Positions 46,839 to 60,172 are shown, counted from the first letter of the stretch. The stretch: 64,000 nucleotides of DNA from Aphrophora alni (GCA_963513935.1 OY740772.1:103063340-103127339); one strand, 5' to 3'. The notes: generated by a model not told the origin, from the sequence alone. Numbers and translations: made by a program.

Positions 46839-48096
46839 TGTAGTAGGGTCATGGACAATGGTGGAGAGGTGTCTGTGCAATACCCCAAATAACAACACGT
46901 TATTATTGGATCATAACTTATTTATTGGGTTATTATAAGTTCTTGACTTAATAACAAAATGGAAGTCGCAATTCCCCCCAAACCCTTTTTAATTCTTAAT
47001 TATACCATTCACTTTCTTATTGTGTTATTTATTATGAAATGTAAAGTTCTGATTTATCTCTGTTATTCTTAACAACATTTTGAAATATTAAACCCGAACT
47101 GGTCTAGGTTGAACAAACAGGTTGCCAGTAAATTTTCAGTGGTGGATAAAAGTATTGTCAATGCTTCACAGACCTAACTACGTGCACTACACTGAATTGT
47201 ACAACTGTTGAAGTTAACTTTCTATTTAAAAAAAAAATAAAATATATTGTTAAAAAATATAGATACAAATCTGAAAATTTCTTAATTATTCCATAGTTAC
47301 TAATCGCTAAGATCAAAACAATTTTAACATAATAATATATATATATATACTTTTTATACCTAAGAAAAAATAAAATCTAAGACACAACAAAATAACGAAT
47401 CCAATGGTAAAATTACCTATTTAGAAAATAGTATGACTTCCAATGCGTTGTTAAGTGAGGATTTTGTAATTAAACAATCCAATTACATAATTCCACGTTC
47501 CTACTACAATAACAGTTATCCCTCCTAACGCCACGTGCTACTAACCGACCAATATAAGTTACCACAAGGGCAGTGGTATTAAGATCATTACTCACGGAGC
47601 TAGTCTGTTCTGCTAAGACCAGCTCCTTCCATGAAAACCCAGGCTCGTGCATGATCTGTCACGAGGTTATACCTGACTAAACTCTGCCCAAGCCAGGTCT
47701 TAAATCTCGCCCAGTTACATAACTTACAGCAGTTTTCACTGTACGTTTTTGATAAGTACCACAGAAAGAGAATGTCAGTTTAGTACATGGAAAACCATTG
47801 CTAAATCCTTGTCTACGCGATAGGGATACTAACAACAAAAGAGTACGGGCTTCTCAATGTCTATGAAGATTTTCCACCTTCCTCTTTCAAACTACACCTA
47901 CGTCCTCAAGCAAAAACTCCTCCGTCAGTAAATAACCGTTATTATCTTCGAATCTTAGTAACTGTTTACAATTATTTAGTCGCCTACGTTCCGGATAAGT
48001 TTTCCTGTTTCGAATCGCCATAGATATCGTCATTCTTCCAACTGACCCTAGAGTAGGCTAGATAATATTCTAAGTGGACCTATTCACCTGCATAGA
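46839..48096. other. Intergenic DNA
   Basis: A (TA)n run is at about 47334-47350. The minus frame 47470-47652 (60 codons) was not recognised. Confidence 0.35.
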
Positions 48097-48154
48097 TTAG
48101 AAAATACTACCCGTCCGGAAAACTATAGAATCTACTAAGGGTAGTATTTTCTAA
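48097..48154. repeat. Hairpin with perfect 16-bp arms
   Basis: TTAGAAAATACTACCC (48097-48112) and GGGTAGTATTTTCTAA (48139-48154) are exact reverse complements separated by 26 bases. Confidence 0.8.
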
Positions 48155-50159
48155 CTTTTTTTTATTCACCTAAAACTTAGTAAATACTCAGAAACTGCTT
48201 CGTTTTAGCAAATACTAGTTTTTATCCACTTGACTGATTATCTGAACACCCATAATAAACTGCCCAGTTTATTTTATAGGGTAACAACTGTTTTATTTTT
48301 CCCAGCGTTGAAGTTTAGGTTATTGTTATTGATATAGATCAGGATGATAACTCGCTGGGGTTTCAGTCATTCAGTTAATACCACTGTCTCGTGGGAGTTA
48401 TGGAATATGATGCTGGGTTTTAAATTACTTCATTTTGATATTACACATAAAAACATTCCTTTTAAAACATACTATCCATGAGATTTTGTTCATGATATAG
48501 CAATTTCGTTTGTGCGAGCAATGCAACTAAGCACCGAATAGAACGTTAAAGCCACTTGAACTAGTATTATATAAATATTGAGCTCGACTTGTGATACGTT
48601 TGAAAATTATATTAAAACTTGAACTCAGTTTCTCACGATACATGTAACTCTAATACATTTCAACGACAAAGTCGCCAATTTTAGTGGTCCAAGAGCTTCT
48701 ATAACTACAGCTTGAATATAGGAATAAATAAACTAATTAACGGGGAATCTCATTATTTCCGATTCACTGAAATTAGCTGTGAATTCATCCGAATTGTCTA
48801 CTTGTATTATTTACTGGCTGCGCCCCACGTTTTTCTCTCCAAGTTTTCCAGATATATCCATAGCCACTAACAATCCTCCCTCAAAATTGTAGAAGGGTCA
48901 TGAAAAATTATTTTATACTTTTTAGTCCGTTTTAAAAACGTGATATGTTAAAAACTTTTTTTATTTGATTTATTATTTTTTGTTGTTTAGTCTTATGTCC
49001 GGGTAAAAGATTTCAATCGGTGTTGTATATATGATGAGACTCTGACAGGGACATATATAGGAAATTTCCAATTCATTTCACATCCTGTTTAGCTGCAAAT
49101 GTCTGAAATTCAAAATATTAGGCTACCTATTATTACCTATAATAGTTCTATTAGGTTTGTAACTCAGAAAATCAAACTAAAGAAGTAAACAAAATGTATT
49201 TTATTTTTTTCATGTACATGAATTAAAACAATACAATGTCAGATTCTTCTCCATTACAAATTGTAAATGTATCACAAACTTATGGTGGTGAAGGTTGAAT
49301 TTGACGCATTCTTCCCATCTCCGTCATGGCATCTTCATTGCAAGGTGTTTTAACTATTGTTTTAACAAATTTAGAGACAAGAAACCAACTGAATATTGTA
49401 TTGTCATCCAATTCTGACTTATGTTCAAAATTTCAGGTCTCTAGCATATCGGGAAGTTAGTTTAAACTCGATTGCAAAATTCCATCCGGACACACGGACA
49501 GACAGACAGACAGATATGACGGAAACCGAACTAATAAAAACGTTGTAAAATATTATTTGCGAAAAACGTGTTCAAATTTAATTTTAATTTTATTTCTTAT
49601 CGTTTCTCATATATATATAATAGTTGTGAGATTGGTACAAAATCAATGTCAACATTTTTTACAGAAATATTCAACATGAAAGATATCCAAAACCGGAGAG
49701 TGGTTTTTGAATTATGTCTGTCTGTCAATCTTCTACAGTGTGCAAATGAGTTTATATTTTGGGTGTGTTATTTGGATCGTATGTGTTTGTTTTAATAGTA
49801 ACAGTTCAAGTATTTTTGACTGATAATTGTTTTCTACTTGTGACAAACTGGTTTGTGTCTTTAACCTTCATATTTCTTTATATATATATATATATATATA
49901 TATAATGGCAATCTATACGTTTTGTTCAAGGCATAAAAGTTTTATCAAAATAGTTAGAGTCAATTTTGATAAATTCGAAACTTTTGTTTTACGACAGATA
50001 CCCTCAAATTTTGTAATTAAACCAATTACTTTAAATACGATCACATACCAAATTTGATAGCTGTCCATTTTGTAATGATATTTTTGCGCGTTAAACGAGT
50101 GTAGGAATAAAGAAAACAATTTTTATGTAATTTCTTCTGCAATTTACATTAGTATTAAA
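48155..50159. other. Intergenic DNA with microsatellites
   Basis: A (CAGA)n run lies at 49496-49516, next to ATTCCATCCGGACACACGGA, which looks like a dispersed-repeat end. A (TA)n run is at about 49878-49904. Frames at 49568-49795 and 49827-50119 are AT-rich and unsupported. Confidence 0.4.
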
Positions 50160-50600
50160 AGGTACATTCAATTCTCCTTTGCCTCCGAAGTCTACCTCCA
50201 TCAAAGAATAAACCACGAGCTTCACCACAAGGAGACAGCGTAAATGTGAGGATCAATTTCATACGGAAGAAAGAGACAGAAGTAAAGTCCTATTAGAGTA
50301 TGTACAATGGGGCGTGGATAACCGTCACAAAGTGGCTTCGTTTTCAGAGAAACTGAGAGAAAAAAACAATTACGCGACTTTTTGTTCCCATCTGTTGAAC
50401 AGACGTGGAGGTGAAGGGGTGGGGTTTTTAATTAATAAGTCTGGAAGAGTTGCCAAATATATGTTCCATGCTTCCGTATGTTGCCAACAAAAATAAATGT
50501 TTGAGAGAAATTCCGTTGAAACGTCACAGGAATTATATTGGTAGAGATATTTATTTAATTTAATTTGGCGTATGGCTTTGCAGACCTATAGTTCAGTTTT
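50160..50600 (+). repeat. R6 dispersed repeat, copy 1
   Basis: It has a close inverted copy at 60185-60650. Shared words include AAGGAGACAGCGTAAATGTG, GGATCAATTTCATACGGAAG, TACAATGGGGCGTGGATAAC and GGGAACAAAAAGTCGCG in one orientation. The 60-codon frame 50314-50496 is not supported as a gene. Confidence 0.85.
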
Positions 50601-50629
50601 ATCCCTTGGGGACTCTCTTATAATTAGTA

Positions 50630-51350
50630 CGGGTTTGGTAATTCCGAGGTCCCTAGCTGGATGTACACCTCCCTCCATCTTGCTTTAGCTTATATCTCAC
50701 TCATTCACCTATCTAATCAGGTCTCTCTTGACAAACTCTTGTTCTCTAACGACCCTAACACAATTATCACTTTCGAGAGCTAAGGTTGTGTATTTTGTGT
50801 TCTTCACTTCCTTTTTTAAACAGGCGATGTAGACAGAGAAGTTTTTCGATTTTAAAGAACAAGGAAATATATATTCATAGTAAGTACGGATGTGACAATC
50901 CCGAAATACTCTAGCTGGATCTACATCTCCCTTAACCTTGTTTTAGCTTAGATCCAACTCTTTCATCATTTCTATAATGTCTCTCTTGACCAACTCTTGT
51001 TCTCTTACGACCCTGATACTCTTATAACATTCGAGAACTAAGTATCTTTATTTTATAATATTTTCTTCCATTTTTACTTTTTACTAGGCAGAGATGATGA
51101 CAAAGAGGGTTTTTTTTCTTTTAAACAACAAGGATATTTATATAGTGAGTGTGGGAATAGCAATCCTAAGGTTCCAAGCTGGATATACACTTCCCTTTCT
51201 TCCATCGTATCATGTCTCTCTTGATGAACTCTTGGTCTCTTCGAACCATAATGATATTACAATATTGGAGGGATTGAGATATTGAGATCTTTCATATGGT
51301 ATTTACTACTTCTTTTGTTTAGGCAATGATGACCGAAAGGTTACTTGTCT
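50630..51350 (+). repeat. R3 dispersed repeat, three copies in a row
   Basis: Copies start at about 50636, 50882 and 51147. Each has an AATCCCGAGGT-like word, AGCTGGAT.TACAC.TCCC, CTCTCTTGA..AACTCTTG.TCTC and CATTCGAGAACTAAG-like text, and ends in a T-rich segment. Spacing is about 246 and 265 bp. The last copy runs into the (AG)n tract. Confidence 0.75.
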
Positions 51351-51352
51351 TT

Positions 51353-51474
<122 letters not shown>

Positions 51475-52374
51475 GAAAATAGCTGAATTATATTTAGCAC
51501 AAGCAGAAAATTAGCTAAATTTGTCATTTTTTGTTTTTATATAATGAAGATATCAGGACTTGACTACCCCCTCGACTTTGACTACCGGGTTTCAGGCTAC
51601 GCTACATTAACGCACCGAAAATGTGTAAAATCTAATGCCCTTACACTTATTTATTGTCAAGTTATTTAGATTGTATTGACTTTTCAATTTCTACATTGTA
51701 AAGTACTTTAAAAAATCACAATTTAAATGAAAATTAAATCTATAGGACTTTTTTGTTTAATTCTGTAAAAGCATTAAAACGAATCAACCTAGCACAATTA
51801 TAATTTCTTTGTAATACAATAATTACTTGATGTTTTTATTTACGATGGAAAGATAAGAATTTTTTTTTTTTTTTAATAAATAGTGTATTGCACAAACTTT
51901 CTCACTTAACCATCCCAAAAACCAATTAAAATAGAACCGAAACTAACGTCCTAATTGTCAGTTTGGTAGTTGTCAGTTAAAAAGTGAAAATATACTATTG
52001 GACCCCGCCTTTGAACAAATACTTATATACTTAAATAAGAGCCTAATCTATTTCACTTGTGCGATAAATATCTTAGTTTAAATCATAATTGATTGAAATC
52101 GATCTTTTAGTAACGGTGGACAACTTCCATTTTGGCCTTTTGTCGATTATTCCAAAACTGTAATATTTTAATTGCAATTTTGCACATTAGTTTAAGTCAT
52201 TAATCTTTAAATTTCATTAAAATTTAAACGTAATCGGTTGAGGGGAATTTGAAAAATAACTTATTTTATAACGGGCTCATTGCTGATTTCTTTTTATTCT
52301 AAAACAAAAGAACCTACATTTTTTCCAGATCAATTACGTTTATTTGTAGATTATTAGAGGCTACACTTGAGGAA
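51475..52374. other. Intergenic DNA with R5 copy 2
   Basis: R5 copy 2 lies at about 51885-52090 (see 7791-8010). Nothing else was recognised. Confidence 0.4.
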
Positions 52375-53050
52375 AACAAATTCGGTAATCGTCAAATATA
52401 TCGACTTTCGATTTTTAACTGTTTTCGAAGTTTAAAGGTCTCAGGAATAAAGTGATTTTCAACGTGCCGTCCGTCCATCGTCGATTATCTCATCGGTTTA
52501 TTTCATCTATAACTAAATTAGATAAAACATTGGAGATTTTAGTTCTGTACCAACCCGACTTATCTACGATGATAAATAGGGAAGTTATTGTAAAAAATGT
52601 AATTTAAAATCTTGATCTCCCAAAAAAATGTGATATTCGTATAGATAGAAGACCAAGTCACCGACATTGGTACGAGGCTCCTTCACATATCTGCAACTTC
52701 GAGGACCCATTAGGGTCTAGCCGATGTCAAAAGGTTGAGTAGCAATATACAACATTAATTACAAGGTTCACAAAACCTGTGTAACAACTGTTTTAAATAA
52801 GCTTACCCTACTGGATAAGACACATTAATCTACCATACAATTTAACAATTCCCACAAGGCTCAAGAAACCAACTTAAGAGAATTTTCTTTTATTATATTC
52901 AATGAAAGGGCTAGGTAAGTACCACGATGGCGTCTATTAACTTGCTTTTTTTTACAACAATTACCCCCAAAGGAAAAACATTTAGAGATATGGCTAAAAT
53001 AATAATAATCTTTTTTTTTTACTTAACTTACAAAAAACATTTTTTCACAA
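52375..53050 (-). repeat. R1 dispersed repeat, antisense copy
   Basis: In order: GGTCTCAGGAATAAAGTGAT, CGTGCCGTCCGTCCATCGTC, GATAAATAGGGAAGTTATTG, GAGGACCCATTAGGGTCTAG, TGTGTAACAACTGTTTTAAA, TTACCCTACTGGATAAGACA, GGGCTAGGTAAGTACCACGA. It then reads ATGGCTAAAATAATAATAAT followed by T-rich text and TTACAAAAAAC, which is a single diverged equivalent of the unit amplified at 30427-31950. The 91-codon frame 52927-53202 lies over this end and is not supported as a gene. Confidence 0.7.
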
Positions 53051-53283
53051 ATTTAGCTATAGAGCAATGCATAGCAGATGAGAGACAGACATCATGCCAA
53101 AAAATCACTTTTTTGGACTTACAGGACGGATATCTAAATGGATCTGCAAAAAATTCGACTTCGATTTTTAACCCATCATATAAGTTTCATAACCCTACGT
53201 AAATGTGGGACACTCATTTTTGAAATGGTATCATTTTGCAAATTAAATTGTTATAATTATGCTCACCCCTAATAGGGACTTAA

Positions 53284-54330
53284 TAGACCAAATATGGCAC
53301 TCAGAGGTTGGCTTACAGTGACCACGAACATGGCAATCCCGAGGTTACTAGCTGGATCTACAAATTTTATCATGTAGTCCTAGGTTTGATCCCAACCCCT
53401 AACAGGAACAATACAACCAATCACATTGTCATCTCGTCATAGACCAAATATGGCACTCAGAGGTTGGCTTACAGTGACCACGAACGTGGCGATCCCGAGG
53501 TCACTAGCTGGATCTACAAATTTTATCATGTAGTCCTAGGTTTGATCCCAACCCTTAACAGGAACGATACAACCAATCACATTGTCATCTCGTCCTAGAC
53601 CAAATATGGCACTCAGAGGTTGGCTTACAGTGAGTACGAACGTGGCGATCCCGAGGTCACCAGCTCGATCTACAAATTTTATCATGTAGTCCTAGGTTTG
53701 ATCCCAAACCCTAACAGGAACAATACAACCAATCACATTGTCATCTCGTCCTAGACCAAATATGGCACTCAGAGGTTGGCTTACAGTGAGTACGAACGTG
53801 GCGATCCCGAGGTCACCAGCTCGATCTACAAATTTTATCATGTAGTCCTAGGTTTGATCCCAACCCCTAACAGGAACAATACAACCAATCACATTGTCAT
53901 CTCATCATAGACCAAATATGGCATTCAGAGGTTGGCTTACAGTGACCACGAACGTGGCGATCCCGAGGTCACTAGCTCGATCTACAAATTTTATCATGTA
54001 GTCCTAGGTTTGATCCCAACCCCTAACAGGAACAATACAACCAATCACATTGTCATCTCATCATAGACCAAATATGGCATTCAGAGGTTGGCTTACAGTG
54101 ACCACGAACGTGGCGATCCCGAGGTCACTAGCTCGATCTACAAATTTTATCATGTAGTCCTAGGTTTGATCCCAACCCCTAACAGGAACAATACAACCAA
54201 TCACATTGTCAACTCGTCATAGACCAAATATGGCATTCAGAGGTTGGCTTACAGTGACCACGAATGTGGCGATCCCGAGGTCACCAGTTCGATCTACAAA
54301 TTTTATCATGTAGTCCTAGGTTTGATCCCT
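53284..54330. repeat. Tandem array of 156-bp units (about 6.7 copies)
   Basis: TAGACCAAATATGGCA starts units at 53284, 53440, 53596, 53752, 53908, 54064 and 54220, a constant 156 bp. Each holds ATCCCGAGGTCACTAGCTGG, as in R3, and TAGGTTTGATCCC. The last unit is cut at GGTTTGATCCC and continues directly into R3-type sequence to about 54470. The array thus seems to have grown inside an R3 copy. Confidence 0.93.
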
Positions 54331-54470
54331 CTCTTTCGTTTTCTTTTAAGATTTTCTTGATTAACTCCAGTTCTCTTCCGACTCTGACGTTATTAGAGTA
54401 TTCGAAGGCTAGGATTTCTCTTTTTTTTTATAAGATTGATAATGACCGAGAGGTTTCAAGAAAAAACATA
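54331..54470 (+). repeat. R3 dispersed repeat, distal part
   Basis: CTTGATTAACTCCAGTTCTC, GTATTCGAAGGCTAGG and GACCGAGAGGTTTCAAG match the second half of the R3 copies at 50.6-51.3 kb. The frame 54264-54557 runs over this junction and is not supported. Confidence 0.65.
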
Positions 54471-54984
54471 GACCATTATACATTTATGACTTATTTAACT
54501 CAACTAGTTATTCAGGTTGCAAGTGTTGTCTCAAAGCTAACTCATCGTAATCCATAAACAATTTCAAGATGAGAAACTCTACTTCCTCTCAACACTATTC
54601 TGTTTCTTCTCTGCTCATACAAAAACAGTGACTTTTAATTAAAAACGTGTCTCAGATGATTGTTGTTAAGCATGCGAGAGAGTCAACGCCTACCTAACGT
54701 AAATATAAGGCTGTTAGTTTAACTTCCAATAATCTAGTACAGAAAGTATTGTGGTCCTACTAAAACTTCAATATGGCGTTTTCAAAGGTTCGAGATGATT
54801 TAAGCCTCAGTCCATCTTATTGTGACTCAAAGGCAAGAATTAAATTTTGGATTCAAAAATCAAAAAGGGCATAAAAATTAGAGGTTAAAACTTTGTGACA
54901 ATTTTTATTACTATTCGGGAACGAGAATTTGCCATTACTTGTGTAATTAAATCTAATTGCGTTTAATAAAAACAGAATTAAACT

Positions 54985-55940
54985 ACTTATGGTCGTCATC
55001 GTGGTATATGCCCAGCCCCGTTCTAAAATGTAATAGAAGAAGATTCTCTAAATATAACGCCCAAAAGTTAATCCCTTGAGCATTGTATAGGAAATATTAA
55101 ATTGCTTTGGTAGAGTAAGGGTTCTCATCCAGTAGGGTATGTTTGTTTTAGGTTTTCTGGATCTCGTACTTGTGTAAATCACCACTTTCTTTGGCGTAAG
55201 CTATGTTCAACGGTTCTCGTAGATATGTATATCTTACCGGCAATGTATAAAATCCAGGTATTCTATACATTGCCTAAGAATATCTGGCAAAGTATGAAAT
55301 TAATTAATTGTGTTAGATCTTTACTCGCTTTGGCATCGTGTATAATGCCTAGGCATTTTGTAAAATGCCTGAGGTAATAAATTAATAATTTTTTTTTACG
55401 CAATAAAATATATGAAATGGAGAAAATAGGATGTATGTGTACTAAATATTTACTGAAATAATTGAACGCAACCTAATCAAACCTAAAAGCCATGGAAAAC
55501 CCAGTATTGGAAAGTCTGCTTCAAATGCAGCGGAAGAATACCTTCATACTTTGTCTCATATATAGTCTCCACTCGCTTCGCACGTGCCAGTGTCTCGGCT
55601 CTTCCAGATCACGTAACTTTACAAATAACCCATTTTCTTGGGTGATGAAGGTTCGAAATTATATTTTATCAATAACTTAGCGTGTTATATGGACAAAACA
55701 TTTGCTCCAATTTGACATTTTCAATTCTATTTATCTGAATTTCAATTCGATACTATATATGTACTATTTAGTCGCCTATACCCAATTTCATGGTCGTCCA
55801 TACGACCATGGTACGTTCAGACGATAACGACAACGATCGAAAGTCAATTTCACGGTATCCTGACGCCATTAAACTTGAATATTTGCAAAAAAATTAAGGT
55901 CAACATTTGTTAGGATTACTTAACTTAACGTCATACTTCA
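54985..55940 (+). repeat. R1 dispersed repeat (duplicated at 57782-58737)
   Basis: Starts at GTCATCGTGGTATATGCCCA (head), then CATCCAGTAGGGTATGTTTG, CACTCGCTTCGCACGTGCCA, CCATGGTACGTTCAGACGAT and TATCCTGACGCCATTAAACT. An R7 motif interrupts it at about 55236. The second copy is part of the 2,797-bp duplication. Confidence 0.65.
55236..55375. repeat. R7 element with GGCAATGTATA hairpin (also 58033-58172)
   Basis: ACCGGCAATGTATAAAATCC and TATTCTATACATTGCC face each other as a short hairpin. ATGCCTAGGCATT, itself a palindrome, and GTAAAATGCC follow at the far side. A diverged copy is at 61170-61315. It lies inside the R1 copy, so it probably inserted there. Confidence 0.65.
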
Positions 55941-56869
55941 TAAACTGGTTAAGTAAAACAATTCCTCTAATTTAAGTAAAGCTGATTTTTCCAGATAAAT
56001 CACCGTTAGGCGTAACTACAAGGTCTGGCGCTAAACTCGTGAGGGGAAAACAGTAGGCAACTAATCTGTTTGAACTAACTCTACCTCTTCTTTTGTGAGT
56101 GAGCAGTACTCAAACATAAACTTTGAAAGATATATTCGTTTACCGTTTTTGATGAAACTATACCTGTGTCATTTGTGTCTAAAGAAAACAAGTAGATTAT
56201 CCTTATTCCATCTGTACAGAACACATGTTACGATACAATACCTACAAATAATCAGCTTACGTGTTTTCTCAAAGGTGGACTTGATCTCATAAATAAAAAG
56301 TGTTCTTCATATAGAAAAAACAGGCGCAAATAAGTTCAGTTACATTATTTTATGCAATACTAAATAATACGGGGAAAATTAGGTTTTATACGTTCTTCGT
56401 TTTATTTTATCAAAAATACATGGTATAGAGAAAATTTTGTGAGTGAAAAAAAAATAAAAAATAGATGTGGACATTTTTCGCGGATATATCCCTTTTGAAG
56501 TCTCCATGCAAAAATAGTATTTTAAAACATGTATGTCTGGTGCGAGCAGACATAGACATATGTCATAAGACAAAGACACAAAATGTGATCTAACGATTTC
56601 AGTCAACGTTTCCCAAAATATAACCCATAAGTACTGAAACAAATTAGGAGCCATTACCAAAAGTAATGGTTCATGATTTTTTGATAAAAACTAAAAATCC
56701 TGCCATGGAGTTGTTATAAAAGACGTAATTTCTCAAAATCTGTTGTACCAATTACGTTCTAATTTTTTTATGAAATATGATGATGCATAACCCAAACCAT
56801 TGTACTAAATCAAAAGTAAAAGAAAATCAACGTTCATCAATAATGCCAAAAGAGATATTTTATAAATAC

Positions 56870-56940
56870 AAACGTTGTCTGAAAAGTTTCCGACTAAATC
56901 TAAAGTTGGCAGCACTTGTTCACAAAAGTTGGGGAATATG
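56870..56940 (+). mobile_element. Mariner-end-like fragment (also 59667-59737)
   Basis: GTTGTCTGAAAAGTTTCCGA resembles the terminal inverted repeat of mariner-family elements (GGTTGTCTGAAAAGTTTCCG type, from memory). No opposite end or transposase frame was found next to it, so it is a fragment at most. Confidence 0.4.
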
Positions 56941-57049
56941 TTTTCGCATGTGTTAATAAGTATTCGGAAGCACCGTTTGAGTGAAATTTGTATGTATATC
57001 CAAACTTGGTTATCTCGAGATGTATCAAACTATACTCATACTCATTATA

Positions 57050-57260
57050 TATATTCCCTTGTTGTTTAAAGACGAAGAGTTCTGCGTCAACATCACCTCA
57101 TAAACAAAACGAAATAAGAACATAAAATAACGACAGGTTCTAATAGTGAGAGAAGACAAGTTGGTCAGAGAGACTTAATAACAAAGATTAATGAGTGAGA
57201 TCTAAGCTAAAGCAAGATGAAGAAAGGTGTAGATCCAAATAGGACATCTCGGGATTGCCA
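57050..57260 (-). repeat. R3 dispersed repeat, antisense (also 59847-60057)
   Basis: TTGTTGTTTAAAGACGAAGA, AGACAAGTTGGTCAGAGAGA, GTGTAGATCCAAATAGGACA and TCTCGGGATTGCCA are the reverse complement of R3 landmarks. Confidence 0.7.
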
Positions 57261-57375
57261 TTTTAAGACAGAACCTGGGGGTTAAAACTGAACTGCAAAA
57301 TTGTAAACTTGACGACATTCATACTTACTATCACGCATAATTTTCATTATTATTTCAGTAATCTATTTCCACACA

Positions 57376-60172
57376 CTACTTCCTCTCAACACTATTCTGT
57401 TTCTTCTCTGCTCATACAAAAACAGTGACTTTTAATTAAAAACGTGTCTCAGATGATTGTTGTTAAGCATGCGAGAGAGTCAACGCCTACCTAACGTAAA
57501 TATAAGGCTGTTAGTTTAACTTCCAATAATCTAGTACAGAAAGTATTGTGGTCCTACTAAAACTTCAATATGGCGTTTTCAAAGGTTCGAGATGATTTAA
57601 GCCTCAGTCCATCTTATTGTGACTCAAAGGCAAGAATTAAATTTTGGATTCAAAAATCAAAAAGGGCATAAAAATTAGAGGTTAAAACTTTGTGACAATT
57701 TTTATTACTATTCGGGAACGAGAATTTGCCATTACTTGTGTAATTAAATCTAATTGCGTTTAATAAAAACAGAATTAAACTACTTATGGTCGTCATCGTG
57801 GTATATGCCCAGCCCCGTTCTAAAATGTAATAGAAGAAGATTCTCTAAATATAACGCCCAAAAGTTAATCCCTTGAGCATTGTATAGGAAATATTAAATT
57901 GCTTTGGTAGAGTAAGGGTTCTCATCCAGTAGGGTATGTTTGTTTTAGGTTTTCTGGATCTCGTACTTGTGTAAATCACCACTTTCTTTGGCGTAAGCTA
58001 TGTTCAACGGTTCTCGTAGATATGTATATCTTACCGGCAATGTATAAAATCCAGGTATTCTATACATTGCCTAAGAATATCTGGCAAAGTATGAAATTAA
58101 TTAATTGTGTTAGATCTTTACTCGCTTTGGCATCGTGTATAATGCCTAGGCATTTTGTAAAATGCCTGAGGTAATAAATTAATAATTTTTTTTTACGCAA
58201 TAAAATATATGAAATGGAGAAAATAGGATGTATGTGTACTAAATATTTACTGAAATAATTGAACGCAACCTAATCAAACCTAAAAGCCATGGAAAACCCA
58301 GTATTGGAAAGTCTGCTTCAAATGCAGCGGAAGAATACCTTCATACTTTGTCTCATATATAGTCTCCACTCGCTTCGCACGTGCCAGTGTCTCGGCTCTT
58401 CCAGATCACGTAACTTTACAAATAACCCATTTTCTTGGGTGATGAAGGTTCGAAATTATATTTTATCAATAACTTAGCGTGTTATATGGACAAAACATTT
58501 GCTCCAATTTGACATTTTCAATTCTATTTATCTGAATTTCAATTCGATACTATATATGTACTATTTAGTCGCCTATACCCAATTTCATGGTCGTCCATAC
58601 GACCATGGTACGTTCAGACGATAACGACAACGATCGAAAGTCAATTTCACGGTATCCTGACGCCATTAAACTTGAATATTTGCAAAAAAATTAAGGTCAA
58701 CATTTGTTAGGATTACTTAACTTAACGTCATACTTCATAAACTGGTTAAGTAAAACAATTCCTCTAATTTAAGTAAAGCTGATTTTTCCAGATAAATCAC
58801 CGTTAGGCGTAACTACAAGGTCTGGCGCTAAACTCGTGAGGGGAAAACAGTAGGCAACTAATCTGTTTGAACTAACTCTACCTCTTCTTTTGTGAGTGAG
58901 CAGTACTCAAACATAAACTTTGAAAGATATATTCGTTTACCGTTTTTGATGAAACTATACCTGTGTCATTTGTGTCTAAAGAAAACAAGTAGATTATCCT
59001 TATTCCATCTGTACAGAACACATGTTACGATACAATACCTACAAATAATCAGCTTACGTGTTTTCTCAAAGGTGGACTTGATCTCATAAATAAAAAGTGT
59101 TCTTCATATAGAAAAAACAGGCGCAAATAAGTTCAGTTACATTATTTTATGCAATACTAAATAATACGGGGAAAATTAGGTTTTATACGTTCTTCGTTTT
59201 ATTTTATCAAAAATACATGGTATAGAGAAAATTTTGTGAGTGAAAAAAAAATAAAAAATAGATGTGGACATTTTTCGCGGATATATCCCTTTTGAAGTCT
59301 CCATGCAAAAATAGTATTTTAAAACATGTATGTCTGGTGCGAGCAGACATAGACATATGTCATAAGACAAAGACACAAAATGTGATCTAACGATTTCAGT
59401 CAACGTTTCCCAAAATATAACCCATAAGTACTGAAACAAATTAGGAGCCATTACCAAAAGTAATGGTTCATGATTTTTTGATAAAAACTAAAAATCCTGC
59501 CATGGAGTTGTTATAAAAGACGTAATTTCTCAAAATCTGTTGTACCAATTACGTTCTAATTTTTTTATGAAATATGATGATGCATAACCCAAACCATTGT
59601 ACTAAATCAAAAGTAAAAGAAAATCAACGTTCATCAATAATGCCAAAAGAGATATTTTATAAATACAAACGTTGTCTGAAAAGTTTCCGACTAAATCTAA
59701 AGTTGGCAGCACTTGTTCACAAAAGTTGGGGAATATGTTTTCGCATGTGTTAATAAGTATTCGGAAGCACCGTTTGAGTGAAATTTGTATGTATATCCAA
59801 ACTTGGTTATCTCGAGATGTATCAAACTATACTCATACTCATTATATATATTCCCTTGTTGTTTAAAGACGAAGAGTTCTGCGTCAACATCACCTCATAA
59901 ACAAAACGAAATAAGAACATAAAATAACGACAGGTTCTAATAGTGAGAGAAGACAAGTTGGTCAGAGAGACTTAATAACAAAGATTAATGAGTGAGATCT
60001 AAGCTAAAGCAAGATGAAGAAAGGTGTAGATCCAAATAGGACATCTCGGGATTGCCATTTTAAGACAGAACCTGGGGGTTAAAACTGAACTGCAAAATTG
60101 TAAACTTGACGACATTCATACTTACTATCACGCATAATTTTCATTATTATTTCAGTAATCTATTTCCACACT
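57376..60172. repeat. Second copy of the 2,797-bp direct tandem duplication
   Basis: See 54579-57375. The first copy's right edge reads CCACACACTACTTCC and the second copy's reads CCACACTAAATTAAC, which places the junction within a few bases. It carries the same R1 (57782-58737), R7 (58033-58172), mariner-like (59667-59737) and R3 (59847-60057) pieces. Confidence 0.93.

Larger units (their letters stand above)
54579..57375. repeat. First copy of a 2,797-bp direct tandem duplication
   Basis: The segment from CTACTTCCTCTCAACACTAT to ATCTATTTCCACACA recurs directly at 57376-60172 with constant offset 2797. I saw no difference between the copies at the places compared, and all four open frames in them are identical. 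It contains an R1 copy (54985-55940), an R7 motif (55236-55375), a mariner-end-like stretch (about 56870-56940) and an antisense R3 (57050-57260). The frames 55492-55680, 56095-56292, 56379-56660 and 56875-57069 were not recognised as genes. Confidence 0.93.

Noticed and set aside
46251..46898. Frames at both strands in the ~41-bp minisatellite
   Set aside because: They are translations of the repeat unit with no independent support.
55492..59866. Four pairs of identical frames as duplicated genes
   Set aside because: They are identical because of the 2,797-bp duplication. They lie over R1, R3 and mariner-like repeats and none was recognised as a protein.
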